Assembly: GCA_963666875.2 (NCBI GenBank)
Contig: CAXXPU010000014.1
Coordinates: 124,001 to 188,000, forward strand
DNA: 64,000 nt
DNA from: G963662655 sp963666875
GTDB lineage: Bacteria; Cloacimonadota; Cloacimonadia; Cloacimonadales; JAIOQZ01
Reading direction: 5' to 3'
Both the position numbers and the translations under genes were made by a program. Positions 33,189 through 42,700 of the stretch are shown in pieces (positions within the stretch are counted from its first letter, which is position 1; every line of letters starts with the position of its first letter). The notes under the pieces were generated by a model that saw only the letters and a list, made by a program, of their open reading frames with translations, had not been told where the DNA came from and did no database searches.

Positions 33189-35264
33189 CTATTCCGCGTT
33201 GCGAACCACTCGGAATCCGACAACGTTACTTGGCTTGGTCGGAGCAAAGCTGTGCCGATACGACACGGTGCAGGTGTTCCCCTTGTCGGAATACCCGCCG
33301 CCGCGACGGATCCTTCTGCTTCCGCGCGTTGGTCCCAGCGGGAATTTATCCGGTCGTCTCGCCTGTTGAGCATATTGGCCTTTGTTATACCAGTCGTAGC
33401 AGGTTTCCCAGGCATTGCCGCTCATGTCGAAAATACCGAGTTCGTTTGGAGCCTTCTCACCAACCGGATGCAGCGTTCTCTCGGAATTGGTGCTGAACCA
33501 GGCGACTTCTTCGATGTTGTTGCTGCCGGCGTATTTGGTCGGTGTGGCGACCTTGCCACCCTTTGCCGCATATTCCCATTCCCTTTCGAGCGGAAGACGA
33601 TAGCCGTTGGCATTTTCGTCGTACTCCCACTCGAGTCTTTGGGCTGAACGCGATTTCCAGTCGAACGAGACCTTGTTGGTATCCATCTTGTAAACAGGTT
33701 GCAAACCGTGCTTTTCGCTCAGACGGTTGCAGAAGACCAGCATCTCGATGAACGTCATGTTCGTGACAGGAAGTTGAGGTCCCTTTATTCTTGAATCATT
33801 CGAGTTCATGATACTTTCCCATTCCTGCTGGGTAACCTCGTACTTGCCCATGTAGAAACTCTTGATATCGATTTCGTGAACGGGGCGTTCGTTTCCTACG
33901 CCGCCGCCGATCTCGTCGCCCATGTTGAATGTTCCGCCCTGAACCAGCACCATGTTGCCTTCCGTACGGAGAATCTGGATCGATGGAGCAGGTTTCGTAG
34001 CTTCCACCGACGGCGTTTCAGGAACGGTCTTCCCATCCGATTTCTCGAGCGTTATAGTCATTGATTTGGTCTGCCCCTCATCGACCCGAACCAGCAATGT
34101 CTGCTCCTGATATCCGGGGCTGTTGACGACGAGCTGGTATTCGCCGGTCAGGATTTCGTCAAACTCGGTCGAACCGGTCCACGATCGGACGATTTTATTC
34201 CCTTGCGACATCGTCACCGCCGCATCCATGGGTTCCACTACAACGACGAAACGTCCCATTCTGGGTTTGAGCGTGAATCGCTCGATGATGTCCTGTCCCT
34301 TGGGCGCGGTGATGGTTCGAGACTCGGATTCGTACGACGGATGGCGCACTTCCAGTTTGTGCATACCGGGTGAAATCTCGATCACGTTGACGTCGAGTTT
34401 ACGGGAATTGAGATAGATTTCCGCGTCCATCGGCTCTACCTGAACGGTGAGTGACGCCGCGAGTTTCTCCAGATTGTAGTTGAAGAGGTTGGTTCCGCTA
34501 TCGGTGATCGTGATCTTCTCTTCCACCGTACGATATTTTTCGAGCATCAGGCGCAGATCGTAGATTCCGGGATAGCGCAGGAGCTGTTTGTCGGTCTTGC
34601 CTTCCTGCATGTTGTTCAGGAAGATCGTTGCGCCAGGCGGTACCGACTTGATGGTCAGAATCTGCTGCGCGATTTCCTTCAGCTCGATATTGAAAAGTAT
34701 ATGATCCTCATCGACCTCGATATCCTGCTCGCTGACGCCGTATCCCTGCATCTCGACCCGCAATTTGTGCTTCCCGGGAACCACCTTGTGCGTGTTGCCG
34801 GTGCCTTTATCCTCTTCGTCGATGAATATCTTCGCGCCGGAGGGATCGGTATTGACCACGATCGGGATCATGTCGAGCTTTACGGTACCGGTGACTTCGA
34901 TCTTCCAGACCTGTCCGCTCTCCAGGGTGCGGATGCCCGATTCGTACAGCATGATTTTCAGCGGCTTGAAGCCGGTCTTATAGACCTGCACCACACGCTC
35001 GCCGGGCGATACGTACAGCGTGCTCTCGCCGGGTTTGGACTGATCCACCTTGACGATGCCGTTGTAGGAGTCGAAGGTCAGTCCGCTCATGTCCGAGACA
35101 ATCACGATCCCCGCGCAAACCTCGCCGTTCGCATCCGTGATACTATGACTGACCATCTCGCTGCTGAGCTGGCTGGCGCTGCCGACAACGCGCATCTCGG
35201 AAAGATCCTGTGCCGAAAGACAAATCGAAAAAATGACCAAAATCGATATCAGATAATACTTCAT
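33189..35264 (-). CDS. Secreted PEGA-repeat and SUMF1 (formylglycine-generating enzyme-like) protein
   Basis: A 691-residue exported protein (leader MKYYLISILVIFSICLSAQ). Residues ~130-410 hold about four PEGA units, such as VNTDPSGAKIFIDEEDKGTGNTHKVVPGKH and SVPPGATIFLNN. Residues ~435-690 form a SUMF1/FGE-sulfatase domain: GNMVLVQGGTFNMGDE, FYMGKYEVTQQEWESIM, RLPLEREWEYAAKGG, and GIFDMSGNAWETCYDWY, ending in RRIRRGGGYSD and VGFRV. The pair of close cysteines of true formylglycine-generating enzymes is not obvious, so catalysis is doubtful; SUMF1 domains often serve as binding modules. It is followed by the LPP20-like gene in the same operon. Confidence 0.82.
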   Translation of the reverse strand: MKYYLISILVIFSICLSAQDLSEMRVVGSASQLSSEMVSHSITDANGEVCAGIVIVSDMSGLTFDSYNGIVKVDQSKPGESTLYVSPGERVVQVYKTGFKPLKIMLYESGIRTLESGQVWKIEVTGTVKLDMIPIVVNTDPSGAKIFIDEEDKGTGNTHKVVPGKHKLRVEMQGYGVSEQDIEVDEDHILFNIELKEIAQQILTIKSVPPGATIFLNNMQEGKTDKQLLRYPGIYDLRLMLEKYRTVEEKITITDSGTNLFNYNLEKLAASLTVQVEPMDAEIYLNSRKLDVNVIEISPGMHKLEVRHPSYESESRTITAPKGQDIIERFTLKPRMGRFVVVVEPMDAAVTMSQGNKIVRSWTGSTEFDEILTGEYQLVVNSPGYQEQTLLVRVDEGQTKSMTITLEKSDGKTVPETPSVEATKPAPSIQILRTEGNMVLVQGGTFNMGDEIGGGVGNERPVHEIDIKSFYMGKYEVTQQEWESIMNSNDSRIKGPQLPVTNMTFIEMLVFCNRLSEKHGLQPVYKMDTNKVSFDWKSRSAQRLEWEYDENANGYRLPLEREWEYAAKGGKVATPTKYAGSNNIEEVAWFSTNSERTLHPVGEKAPNELGIFDMSGNAWETCYDWYNKGQYAQQARRPDKFPLGPTRGSRRIRRGGGYSDKGNTCTVSYRHSFAPTKPSNVVGFRVVRNAE

Positions 35265-35352
35265 GCTATCCCTCTCGAAAATTCTTATTCAAACAATGAT
35301 GTCGATAATTACTATCGCGTCAATCTATTTCTGTAACTCGCGGTTACGGCGA

Positions 35353-35673
35353 TTATTCATCGATCGAATTCATCTTTTCTTCCACCGAACGAACCTTGCC
35401 CTCGATGCGATCCCTTTTACTGCGACGATAATCGACCTTCAGCGTGATCCCGATCCGCTCGTAGTCCGGCGCGAAGGCGATCATGATTCGATCGACCAAC
35501 CTCATCACGTCCTTCCAGTCACCTTCGATCACCGAGCCCATCGGGCAAAGCTGATGCGTTACACTGGTATCGTCCCTGATCATTTTCACCACCTTCGAAA
35601 CGAACGGCGAAAGGCTCGGTCCGATGTCGTACGTGACCACCACAAGCTCGCAAATAACGTGTATATCCTGCAT
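35353..35673 (-). CDS. UPF0045 / thiamine-binding (MTH1187-YqgV) family protein
   Basis: A 106-residue small cytoplasmic protein with the UPF0045 pattern: VVTYDIGPSLSPFVSKVVKMI, then HQLCPMGSVIEGDWKDVMRLVDRIM, and a last strand RIGITLKVDYRR. The family has a ferredoxin-like fold, some members bind thiamine, and it often appears beside transport or thiamine genes. Here it stands alone, 88 bases upstream of the PEGA-SUMF1 gene in the same direction, with AGGGAGA before the ATG. Role unknown. Confidence 0.85.
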   Translation of the reverse strand: MQDIHVICELVVVTYDIGPSLSPFVSKVVKMIRDDTSVTHQLCPMGSVIEGDWKDVMRLVDRIMIAFAPDYERIGITLKVDYRRSKRDRIEGKVRSVEEKMNSIDE

Positions 35674-35773
35674 GGTTATCTCCCTGAATTTTCTTCTGCG
35701 ATAAGAATAGCGATGGAAGATGGATTGTCAATTTGAAATCGACTTCCGCCTGAATCATGATTCAGAAATGAAA

Positions 35774-35795
35774 GGGCAGGCGTGGAAGCCTGCCC
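35774..35795 (-). terminator. Terminator after the 35817-43334 operon
   Basis: Perfect 8-bp stem GGGCAGGC / GCCTGCCC with a 6-base loop. On the minus strand it is followed by TTTCATTTC. The core resembles the GGGCAGGC part of the REP family, so it may have been derived from a REP unit. Confidence 0.65.
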
Positions 35796-35816
35796 ATATA
35801 GAACCATCGGTAGTAA

Positions 35817-37700
35817 CTATTTCATCAATAAGACCTTGCGGATGTTCGAGTATTCGGCTGTCTTCATCCGAACGAAATACACACCGCTCGATACCGGGTT
35901 ACTATGATCGTCCAGACCATTCCAGACAACGATCTTGTCGGAGCCGGGCTCCTGTACACCGTCGATCAGAGTACGAATCCGCTGCCCTCTGGCGTTGTAG
36001 ATCACGATCGACACCTGCTCCGGCGATCCCTCCAAGCCGCTCAGACTATAGACGATGGTCGTCTCCGGGTTGAACGGATTGGGGTAGTTCTCTTTCAGCG
36101 CGGTGACGTCGAAGTACTCCGGCGGTAGATCCGGATCTTCTTCGATCACCTCGACCGACACCGGTCCGAAAAAGTGTACCGATCCACCGGTTTCGATACT
36201 CTCCAGCCAGTACCAGTACGTATTGCCGGTCTCCACTTCCTGGTCGATGAAACGGTATTCGCATTCCTGCGTCTGATTCATGGCTTCGACGGGATTGACG
36301 GTCAACCGGATCGCGCTATCCAGCTCATCCGACTGGTTTCTCTGAACATGATATCCGAGCATATTGCTTTCGCTCTGCGTGACCCAGTCGAGCTGCACGA
36401 GCGACTCGGAAGTCGTTGTAGCGGTAAAGGACGAGAGCGTGACCGGCAGGGTGTTATCGCCGTCGGTGAGGGTGTAGTCCGAAAAGCTCGCCACGTTGGT
36501 AATGGTCACGGAGCGCGGATCGCCTGTTCCGGAGATATCTACCGGATCGCCCACCGCAAACCAGGAATTACCGCCGTCCGGACTGCGCCAGACCTGCATC
36601 GTGGTCAGATCGCTGCCGTTGTCCGCAGAAGCGTACCAGGAGAGAGTCATGTCTCTGCCGGAGGGCTGGTTGTCGGCTTCGATCCGCCACCTTCTCGCGA
36701 TTCCGCTGTGTCCTTCCCATGTAACCGGTTCCGTAAACACCAGTAATTGCAGGTTTCCGAGATCGTTCCCGGCAGTCAGGTGAAATCCCAGCGCCGAACT
36801 GCTGTATTCGCCGGCTCCAACCGCCACCGATTCGCCTTCGATAACGCCTGTGATGTCACCCGGATCACCATCGACAATCGCGTTCGGGCCCATGGTGAGT
36901 GTGTATTCGTCGGTGTCGAGCGTTCCGCCGTTGATTGTCAGCGCCCTGTTGACCAGCACATCACAGCCCAGTACGACGACCCCATGCGGTAGATCGAGCG
37001 TCAGAAAGCGAAGCCCGGTCGTTCCGGCGGGAATCTCGTTTCCGGTGATGCAGCCACCTTCATAAATAACATCGAACCATCCGTCGAGATTGGGCAGAAA
37101 GCTCATCATGCCGGCGCTGCGAATGATGTCGGCGCCGCTGGAGAGCGTCAGATTACCGTCCCGCACGAAACGATCGGTAATGGATACTTCCGCGACCAAT
37201 TTCCGCGCCGTGCCGTTTTCGATACCGCCGGCTTCCACGCGCTCCAGTAGCTCGGGGCATTTGCGTCCTTTATCGGCATTCCTCGTAAGATTCACGGATG
37301 CCGGTTGCACTTCCTTACGTGCCGACTCGATCCGCAACTGGTTTTCCGGCTTCGGATTCTCACTGCGGGTACCGGTCGATTGCAGTGTACCGCTACCCAG
37401 ACGCAACCATTGACTGACACGAACCTGGCTGCGCAGAAGAAGAATCGCACCGTTCGATTTATCCACATCGAGACCGTCCAACTCGATTTCCGTTGCACCG
37501 ATAATCGCCGTGTTCGCGGGTCCCCAGAATCGGAACGCCCCACCATCGGGGATAATCTCGCCATTCTGGACCAGGCTCCCGTTTGTATGCAGAATCACGT
37601 CCTCGTGCAGGTAGCATTTCCCGCCCGAATCGATATAGACCTTCGCTTGCAGGATTACGATCATCCACACAAGCAGCATGAATAGGCATGTCTTTCTCAT
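35817..37700 (-). CDS. Secreted protein with C-terminal sorting-like (FlgD/Por-type) tail
   Basis: A 627-residue exported protein with leader MRKTCLFMLLVWMIVILQAKV. The body is beta-rich, with repeating strand/turn sections such as NRALTINGGTLDTDEYTLTMGPNA. The C-terminal ~90 residues are the NYPNPFNPETTIVYSL / VSIVIYNARGQRIRTL / VWNGLDDHSNPVSSGVYFVRM tail found on type IX-secreted or FlgD-Ig-like surface proteins of the FCB group. It is the third gene of the operon that begins with the cyclase gene, 12 bases after the YadA-like gene. Function beyond surface display is unknown. Confidence 0.83.
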   Translation of the reverse strand: MRKTCLFMLLVWMIVILQAKVYIDSGGKCYLHEDVILHTNGSLVQNGEIIPDGGAFRFWGPANTAIIGATEIELDGLDVDKSNGAILLLRSQVRVSQWLRLGSGTLQSTGTRSENPKPENQLRIESARKEVQPASVNLTRNADKGRKCPELLERVEAGGIENGTARKLVAEVSITDRFVRDGNLTLSSGADIIRSAGMMSFLPNLDGWFDVIYEGGCITGNEIPAGTTGLRFLTLDLPHGVVVLGCDVLVNRALTINGGTLDTDEYTLTMGPNAIVDGDPGDITGVIEGESVAVGAGEYSSSALGFHLTAGNDLGNLQLLVFTEPVTWEGHSGIARRWRIEADNQPSGRDMTLSWYASADNGSDLTTMQVWRSPDGGNSWFAVGDPVDISGTGDPRSVTITNVASFSDYTLTDGDNTLPVTLSSFTATTTSESLVQLDWVTQSESNMLGYHVQRNQSDELDSAIRLTVNPVEAMNQTQECEYRFIDQEVETGNTYWYWLESIETGGSVHFFGPVSVEVIEEDPDLPPEYFDVTALKENYPNPFNPETTIVYSLSGLEGSPEQVSIVIYNARGQRIRTLIDGVQEPGSDKIVVWNGLDDHSNPVSSGVYFVRMKTAEYSNIRKVLLMK

Positions 37701-37712
37701 GGCACACCCCGC

Positions 37713-39713
37713 TTATCGGTTGTCGAGGGCGGCTTCGAGCTGTTCCAGTCTATTCTTGATTTCTTCGAGTTCCTTGACCTTCTCGCGAAGTTCCCTGTTC
37801 TCGTCCTGCAATTCGCGGGTACGCTTCTCCAGCGCCTGGATGCCTGCAAGGCTGACGCCATCGACATCCACGCTGGTCAGGTGCCTTTCGTCTTCACCGA
37901 CGCCGAACGCGGCATAGAAGTCCTGCGACACCGGGCCAATATGCCGGACATCGTCTTGCTGGGAGATATAGTTCCACTTGCGGATATTAAGATTGGCGAT
38001 TCTGTTAAGGATATCATCCGTATCGATATCCTCGAAATTCTCCTTGGTGTTACGATCCGAAAGTTGCTGCCAGGAGCCACCGCCTGCCGGCAGATTCACG
38101 CCGGAGGTCATACCGCCATTTGAGTAGAAGGTTACGCCGCCTGCGGCGCGGGCGACGAACTGGTTGTGTGCAGATGCGTTGACCGAAGCCATGTTGGATT
38201 TATCACTCCATACGAACGCACCGATACGGTCATTTGTATTGGCGTGGTATCCCAACGCCATGGAGTAATCGCCCGACGCATAGTTACCGGTTCCGATCGC
38301 GGTTGACCAGTTTCCGGACGCAGTAGAACTGTTGCCCATTGCCACGGACATGTTTCCAGTCGCCAAGCTGAAAGAACCGAGTGCTGTTGCTGATATCCCC
38401 TCCGCCTGAGAGTTGTTACCGGCTGCGAAAGAGAAATCTCCGAGTGCAATTCCGTAGGATCCGAAGGCAACTGCAGCATTACCTTGAGCATGACTACCCT
38501 GTCCTGCTGTAATCGAATAAATACCACTCGCTTCGGTTTCATAACCAAGCGCAACAGAACCTTCGGCAATCGCTTGATTTCCGTTACCAATCGCAAGCGA
38601 AGAGTTGCCCGAGGCAATCGATTCATTACCCATCGCAACCGCGTAAACACCCGATGCGGATGTCTCTCTTCCTGCCGCGAACGCGCTCGAGTTCGTAGCG
38701 GTTGAATAGTAACCCATCGCGGTCGAGTTCAGTCCGGTTGCCTGCGTCTGGTAGCCCATCGCGGTCGAAACGCCGCCGGACGCGATGGATTTATAGCCCA
38801 TCGCGGTCGAGGAGAAGGAGGTTGCCTGAGTCTGGTTGCCGAGTGCGAATGCGCCGATGCCGTTCGAGTAGGTACCGAATCCCATCGCGAAGCTGTAATT
38901 GCAGTCCGCCTTACAAACGCCACTGGCTATACTTCCATCTTGGGCTCGCGAAGCAGAACCGATGGCAAAGCATCCCCTGCCGATGGTTTCAGCGCCAAAC
39001 CCCATCGCGAAGGAGTCGTCACCACCCGCTCGTGCGGAATCGCCGTAGGCGTGTGAACTGCCGCCGATCGCGTTCGAGCCTTTGCCCATCGCGGTCGCGT
39101 ACTGACCCAGCGACCTCGATCGATAGCCGAATGCCTGCGAGTAGTTACCGATCGCCTTGGATTCGTACCCCGTCGCGGTCGAATTGACGCCGACACTGTC
39201 AGGATCTTCTACAAGAACCTGCCCGACAAGAAACGCATTTTTTACCGGGTACCAAAGGAGCTGTGGCTGACTGGGATCGATCACCTGCGGGACATCGCTG
39301 GCGGAGATATTGAAGAACTGGCTTCCGCGTTCGCGCGTACTGCTGGCGGTCCCGCCGATGGCGAAGCTGCCGCGACTGGTGCGGGTATCCTCGTCGTTGA
39401 GATAAAATCGGACGCTGTCGGGCGAGAGCCGAAAATATTCCGTATCGAATGTGCGGGTACTGCTGGCAGTTCCGCCGATGGCAAAGCTTCCGCGACTGGT
39501 GCGGGTTTCATCCTCGTTCACAAAGAGACGGATGCTGTCGCGTTCGGCGATCATGATCATGTTGCCGTTTTCGTCCATGACTCGGATGCCGTTTGGGTAA
39601 ACTGCGAAAATTGTGTCTTCTTCCGCGTTGGTCACGTGGAAGAGCGGTTCTGCGGCAAACAGGCTGCCAATTACGTAAAAGATGAAGAACAAAAGGAAAG
39701 CGTGTCGTTTCAT
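37713..39713 (-). CDS. YadA-like head-repeat protein with S74 chaperone domain
   Basis: A 666-residue exported protein. The leader is about residues 1-20. Two exact copies of RTSRGSFAIGGTASSTR occur near residues 71-87 and 110-126. Residues ~180-510 form a run of ~14-residue Hep/Hag units of the pattern ALG/AMG-x-x-S/T-x-A-x-G, the left-handed parallel beta-roll of trimeric autotransporter heads. Then comes a Peptidase_S74 intramolecular chaperone domain (SDRNTKENFEDIDTDDIL, SQDFYAAFG) and a C-terminal coiled coil (ELQDENRELREKVKELEEI). The chaperone replaces the usual YadA membrane anchor, as in phage tail-spike and Bacteroidota-type proteins. Probably trimeric. Confidence 0.87.
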   Translation of the reverse strand: MKRHAFLLFFIFYVIGSLFAAEPLFHVTNAEEDTIFAVYPNGIRVMDENGNMIMIAERDSIRLFVNEDETRTSRGSFAIGGTASSTRTFDTEYFRLSPDSVRFYLNDEDTRTSRGSFAIGGTASSTRERGSQFFNISASDVPQVIDPSQPQLLWYPVKNAFLVGQVLVEDPDSVGVNSTATGYESKAIGNYSQAFGYRSRSLGQYATAMGKGSNAIGGSSHAYGDSARAGGDDSFAMGFGAETIGRGCFAIGSASRAQDGSIASGVCKADCNYSFAMGFGTYSNGIGAFALGNQTQATSFSSTAMGYKSIASGGVSTAMGYQTQATGLNSTAMGYYSTATNSSAFAAGRETSASGVYAVAMGNESIASGNSSLAIGNGNQAIAEGSVALGYETEASGIYSITAGQGSHAQGNAAVAFGSYGIALGDFSFAAGNNSQAEGISATALGSFSLATGNMSVAMGNSSTASGNWSTAIGTGNYASGDYSMALGYHANTNDRIGAFVWSDKSNMASVNASAHNQFVARAAGGVTFYSNGGMTSGVNLPAGGGSWQQLSDRNTKENFEDIDTDDILNRIANLNIRKWNYISQQDDVRHIGPVSQDFYAAFGVGEDERHLTSVDVDGVSLAGIQALEKRTRELQDENRELREKVKELEEIKNRLEQLEAALDNR

Positions 39714-39734
39714 CGAATCCTCCGGTTTGTTATT

Positions 39735-42700
39735 TCATTCGTTCATTATTTTATCGAGCAATTCCCTTCCTTTTTCGGTAAATTCGGCATTGTTCAGTTC
39801 TTCCGCCTTCTTCAGTCCTTCCAGTGCCAGTTTTTCCGCTTCTTCTTTCTTTCCATCTTCAAATAACAGGTCTGCCTTCTCGATCAGGAATTCCGGCAGC
39901 GAGTGGCTCATACCGTAGCGCCGGATCAGTTCAAGCCCCAGTTCAAAATGTTTGTATGCATCTGCCAGATTGCCGGAGAGCTTGTTCGCGCGCGCCATAT
40001 TGGCGTGGATATTGATCAGCGATTCGATGTCGTTGATCTCTTTCGCGTAAACCAACGCCTTCTGGTGGTGCTCGAGCGCCGGTGCGTAGTCCCCGATGCA
40101 CTGCAACACGTAGCCGATATTGTCCAGCATGCGAATCATCTCGCCCTTGAGTCCAAGCTCGCGGTTGATCGTCAACGCTCTGCCGTAGTAGTCCAGTGCG
40201 TCCTTGTATTTCTGCTGTCCGTCCAGCACCCAGCCAAGGTTCCCCAGTGTGCGCGATATTTGTATCTTGTCGCCCTGTTCTTCCGCAATGCGGAGCTGCC
40301 GAATCAGAAATTCTGTCGATTTTTCGAAATCGCCCGTGTAGCGGTAGATCACACCGAGATTCCCCAGCGCTTCGGCGACCCGCAACGGTTCTCCCAATTC
40401 CTCGAAAGCCTGCAATTCCTTCTCGAAATAGTGGAACGCGTCCTTCTGCTTGCCCTGCCAGAAGCTGAGGACGCCCATCTCGAGATAAGTCAGTCCGAGC
40501 ATCTTCAGTTCGTTTTCGTCTTCGAAAATTTCCCGGGCTTCCTGCAAGAGCGCTTCACACTGGTCGTAGTTACCGCTCAGCTTCAGCAGGTTCGCCTTGT
40601 CGAGGTCCGTCTTGGCGATATCGAGTCTGGTTCCCAATTTATGCGCGATCTCCGAAGCCTCTTCCACCGCCGCCTTCGCCTCGTCGATATTACCCAGAAC
40701 CTGATTGTAATACTTTGCCTCGAGCAGCGCGGTTATCAGCGATCCGACCCATTCTCCCCGCGACGCGATCTCCTTCTTCAGCAGTGCAATCTGGCGAGTA
40801 CGGTATTCCAGCGCAGCCTGATTCTGGTAATTCCGCTTAGCGTGGCTGGACGCCTTTTCGAGAAATTCGATGGCGCGATCGGTTATTTCCGCGTTCTCGT
40901 AATGGTACGCGAGATCGCTGTAGTGCTGCTCGATATCGGCGGGGAAGGATTCTCGAATCGTGTCCGCCGCAAGCTTGTGCAGGTTGCGCAAACGCTGCTT
41001 GAGCTGGATGCCGTAAACCACCTCGCGGATGAGGATGTTGTTGAAGATATAGCGCAGTTTTTGCAGCGGCATCCAGATGTTCTCGCGCTGGGCTTCGGTC
41101 ACGATCTCGTCGAAGCTGTCGTCACGCTGCCCGGAGATATCGTACAGCATGCGGGAGAGGATGTTGACAGGGAATTCTCTTCCCAGCACGGATGCGGTCT
41201 GCACCGCCTGCTTGACCTCTTCCGTGAGACGATCGATGCGCGCGATAATGATCTCGTTGATGCGGGACGGAATCTCGATCCGGTCGTCCTCGAGCGTCAG
41301 ATCGTCCGAGATCAGATGGTTTTCCTGCAAGTACAGGAGGATCTGCTCGATATAGAACGGATTGCCCTCGCTCTTGCTCCAAATCGGCTGGTAAGTCTCT
41401 TCCGGCAGCTTCGCGTCAGGCTTCCCAAGGAATTGCCCGATCATCTCTCGTGCGCCATCCTCGTCGAGGTTTGCCACGTGGATCCGATGCGTGAGCACTT
41501 CCTTCAGTTCAAGGTTGAACGAACTTCCGTCGTCCCGATAGCGGCAGGCAAGCAGGATCGCGAAGGGATATTCCGCCACGTTGCGAGTAAGTGTCTCCAG
41601 CCAGTTGACCGTATCCGGGTCGATCAGATGCGCGTCGTCGATAACGATCACCAGCGGCTTGTGCAGACTCATCGCGATCATCAGCGCTTTCAGCGCGGAT
41701 AGCGTATTCTCGTAGCGACCGCGCGCGTCGAGCTGTTCGAAGAGTGAATTCTCCCAGTGCAAGCCCAGCATGCCACCGATCACCGACCTGGTTCGCTGGA
41801 GCTCGGTTCGCAGATCGCGATCGAGAACCTGTCGCAGGAAGGCATCGAAATGCCTGTCGAATATATCACGATTCTCGTCTGGTGTCCGGTTCTCCTCCTG
41901 CTCGAAACATAGTTCCAGAAAGTGGAGAATCGGGTTGAAACTCTTTCGCAGGATGCCGTCGCAAGGCATCTCGATCCACCGGTAATCGCCCAATCGGTTC
42001 GTCATCTCGTGAATCAACCTGCTCTTTCCGGTTCCTGCGGCACCTTCGAGATAGATCACGCCACCAAACCTGCGATTCTCGATCAATTCCAGCAATCCGG
42101 TCAATTCCTCCGTCTGCGACTGCCGGGCAATAAGATTCCCACTGAATTTCTGCTGCCGACCAACCTTCAGGCGGTGCTTGAGCAAATAGACCGGAACCGG
42201 CTCCGGGAAGCCCTTGAACTGCTCATCACGATAGAAATCTATCCGGTATTGCTGTGAGAGATTTGCGCAGAAAAAGCGATCGACATACAGTTCCCGCCAG
42301 CCGGCCTTCATGGCGAAGCGTGCGGAGAGATTGACCACCATGCCCAGCGCGGTGTATTCGCTACGGACTTCGCTGCCCACGAATCCCGTGAACGCCGTCC
42401 CGAACGTCATGCCGACCCGCAGGTCGATCCCGGGAAGCTGATGTAATGCCAGCGCAAAATCGCAGGCTCTGGCAAACATCTTCTCCCTGCCCACCGGCGC
42501 ACCGAAGATCACCAGCGCGATACCGCCCTTGTCGCCGAAATCGAATTTGTTGAAATAGCCGCCGTACTGCACCGCGAGTCGCACGATTTCCGGCAGTGCG
42601 GTGTCCAGATCGCCGCTTTCGTCGAACGAGACGAACAGCGAGACGATGTCGCGAAACTCTCCCGGCGTCTTGAGGTTAATCACCGCTTCCGGGATAAATT

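Noticed and set aside
35774..35795. Calling this hairpin a REP unit
   Set aside because: It has only the 8-bp core in common, lacks GTAGGG ends, and sits exactly at the end of an operon, so terminator is the better call.
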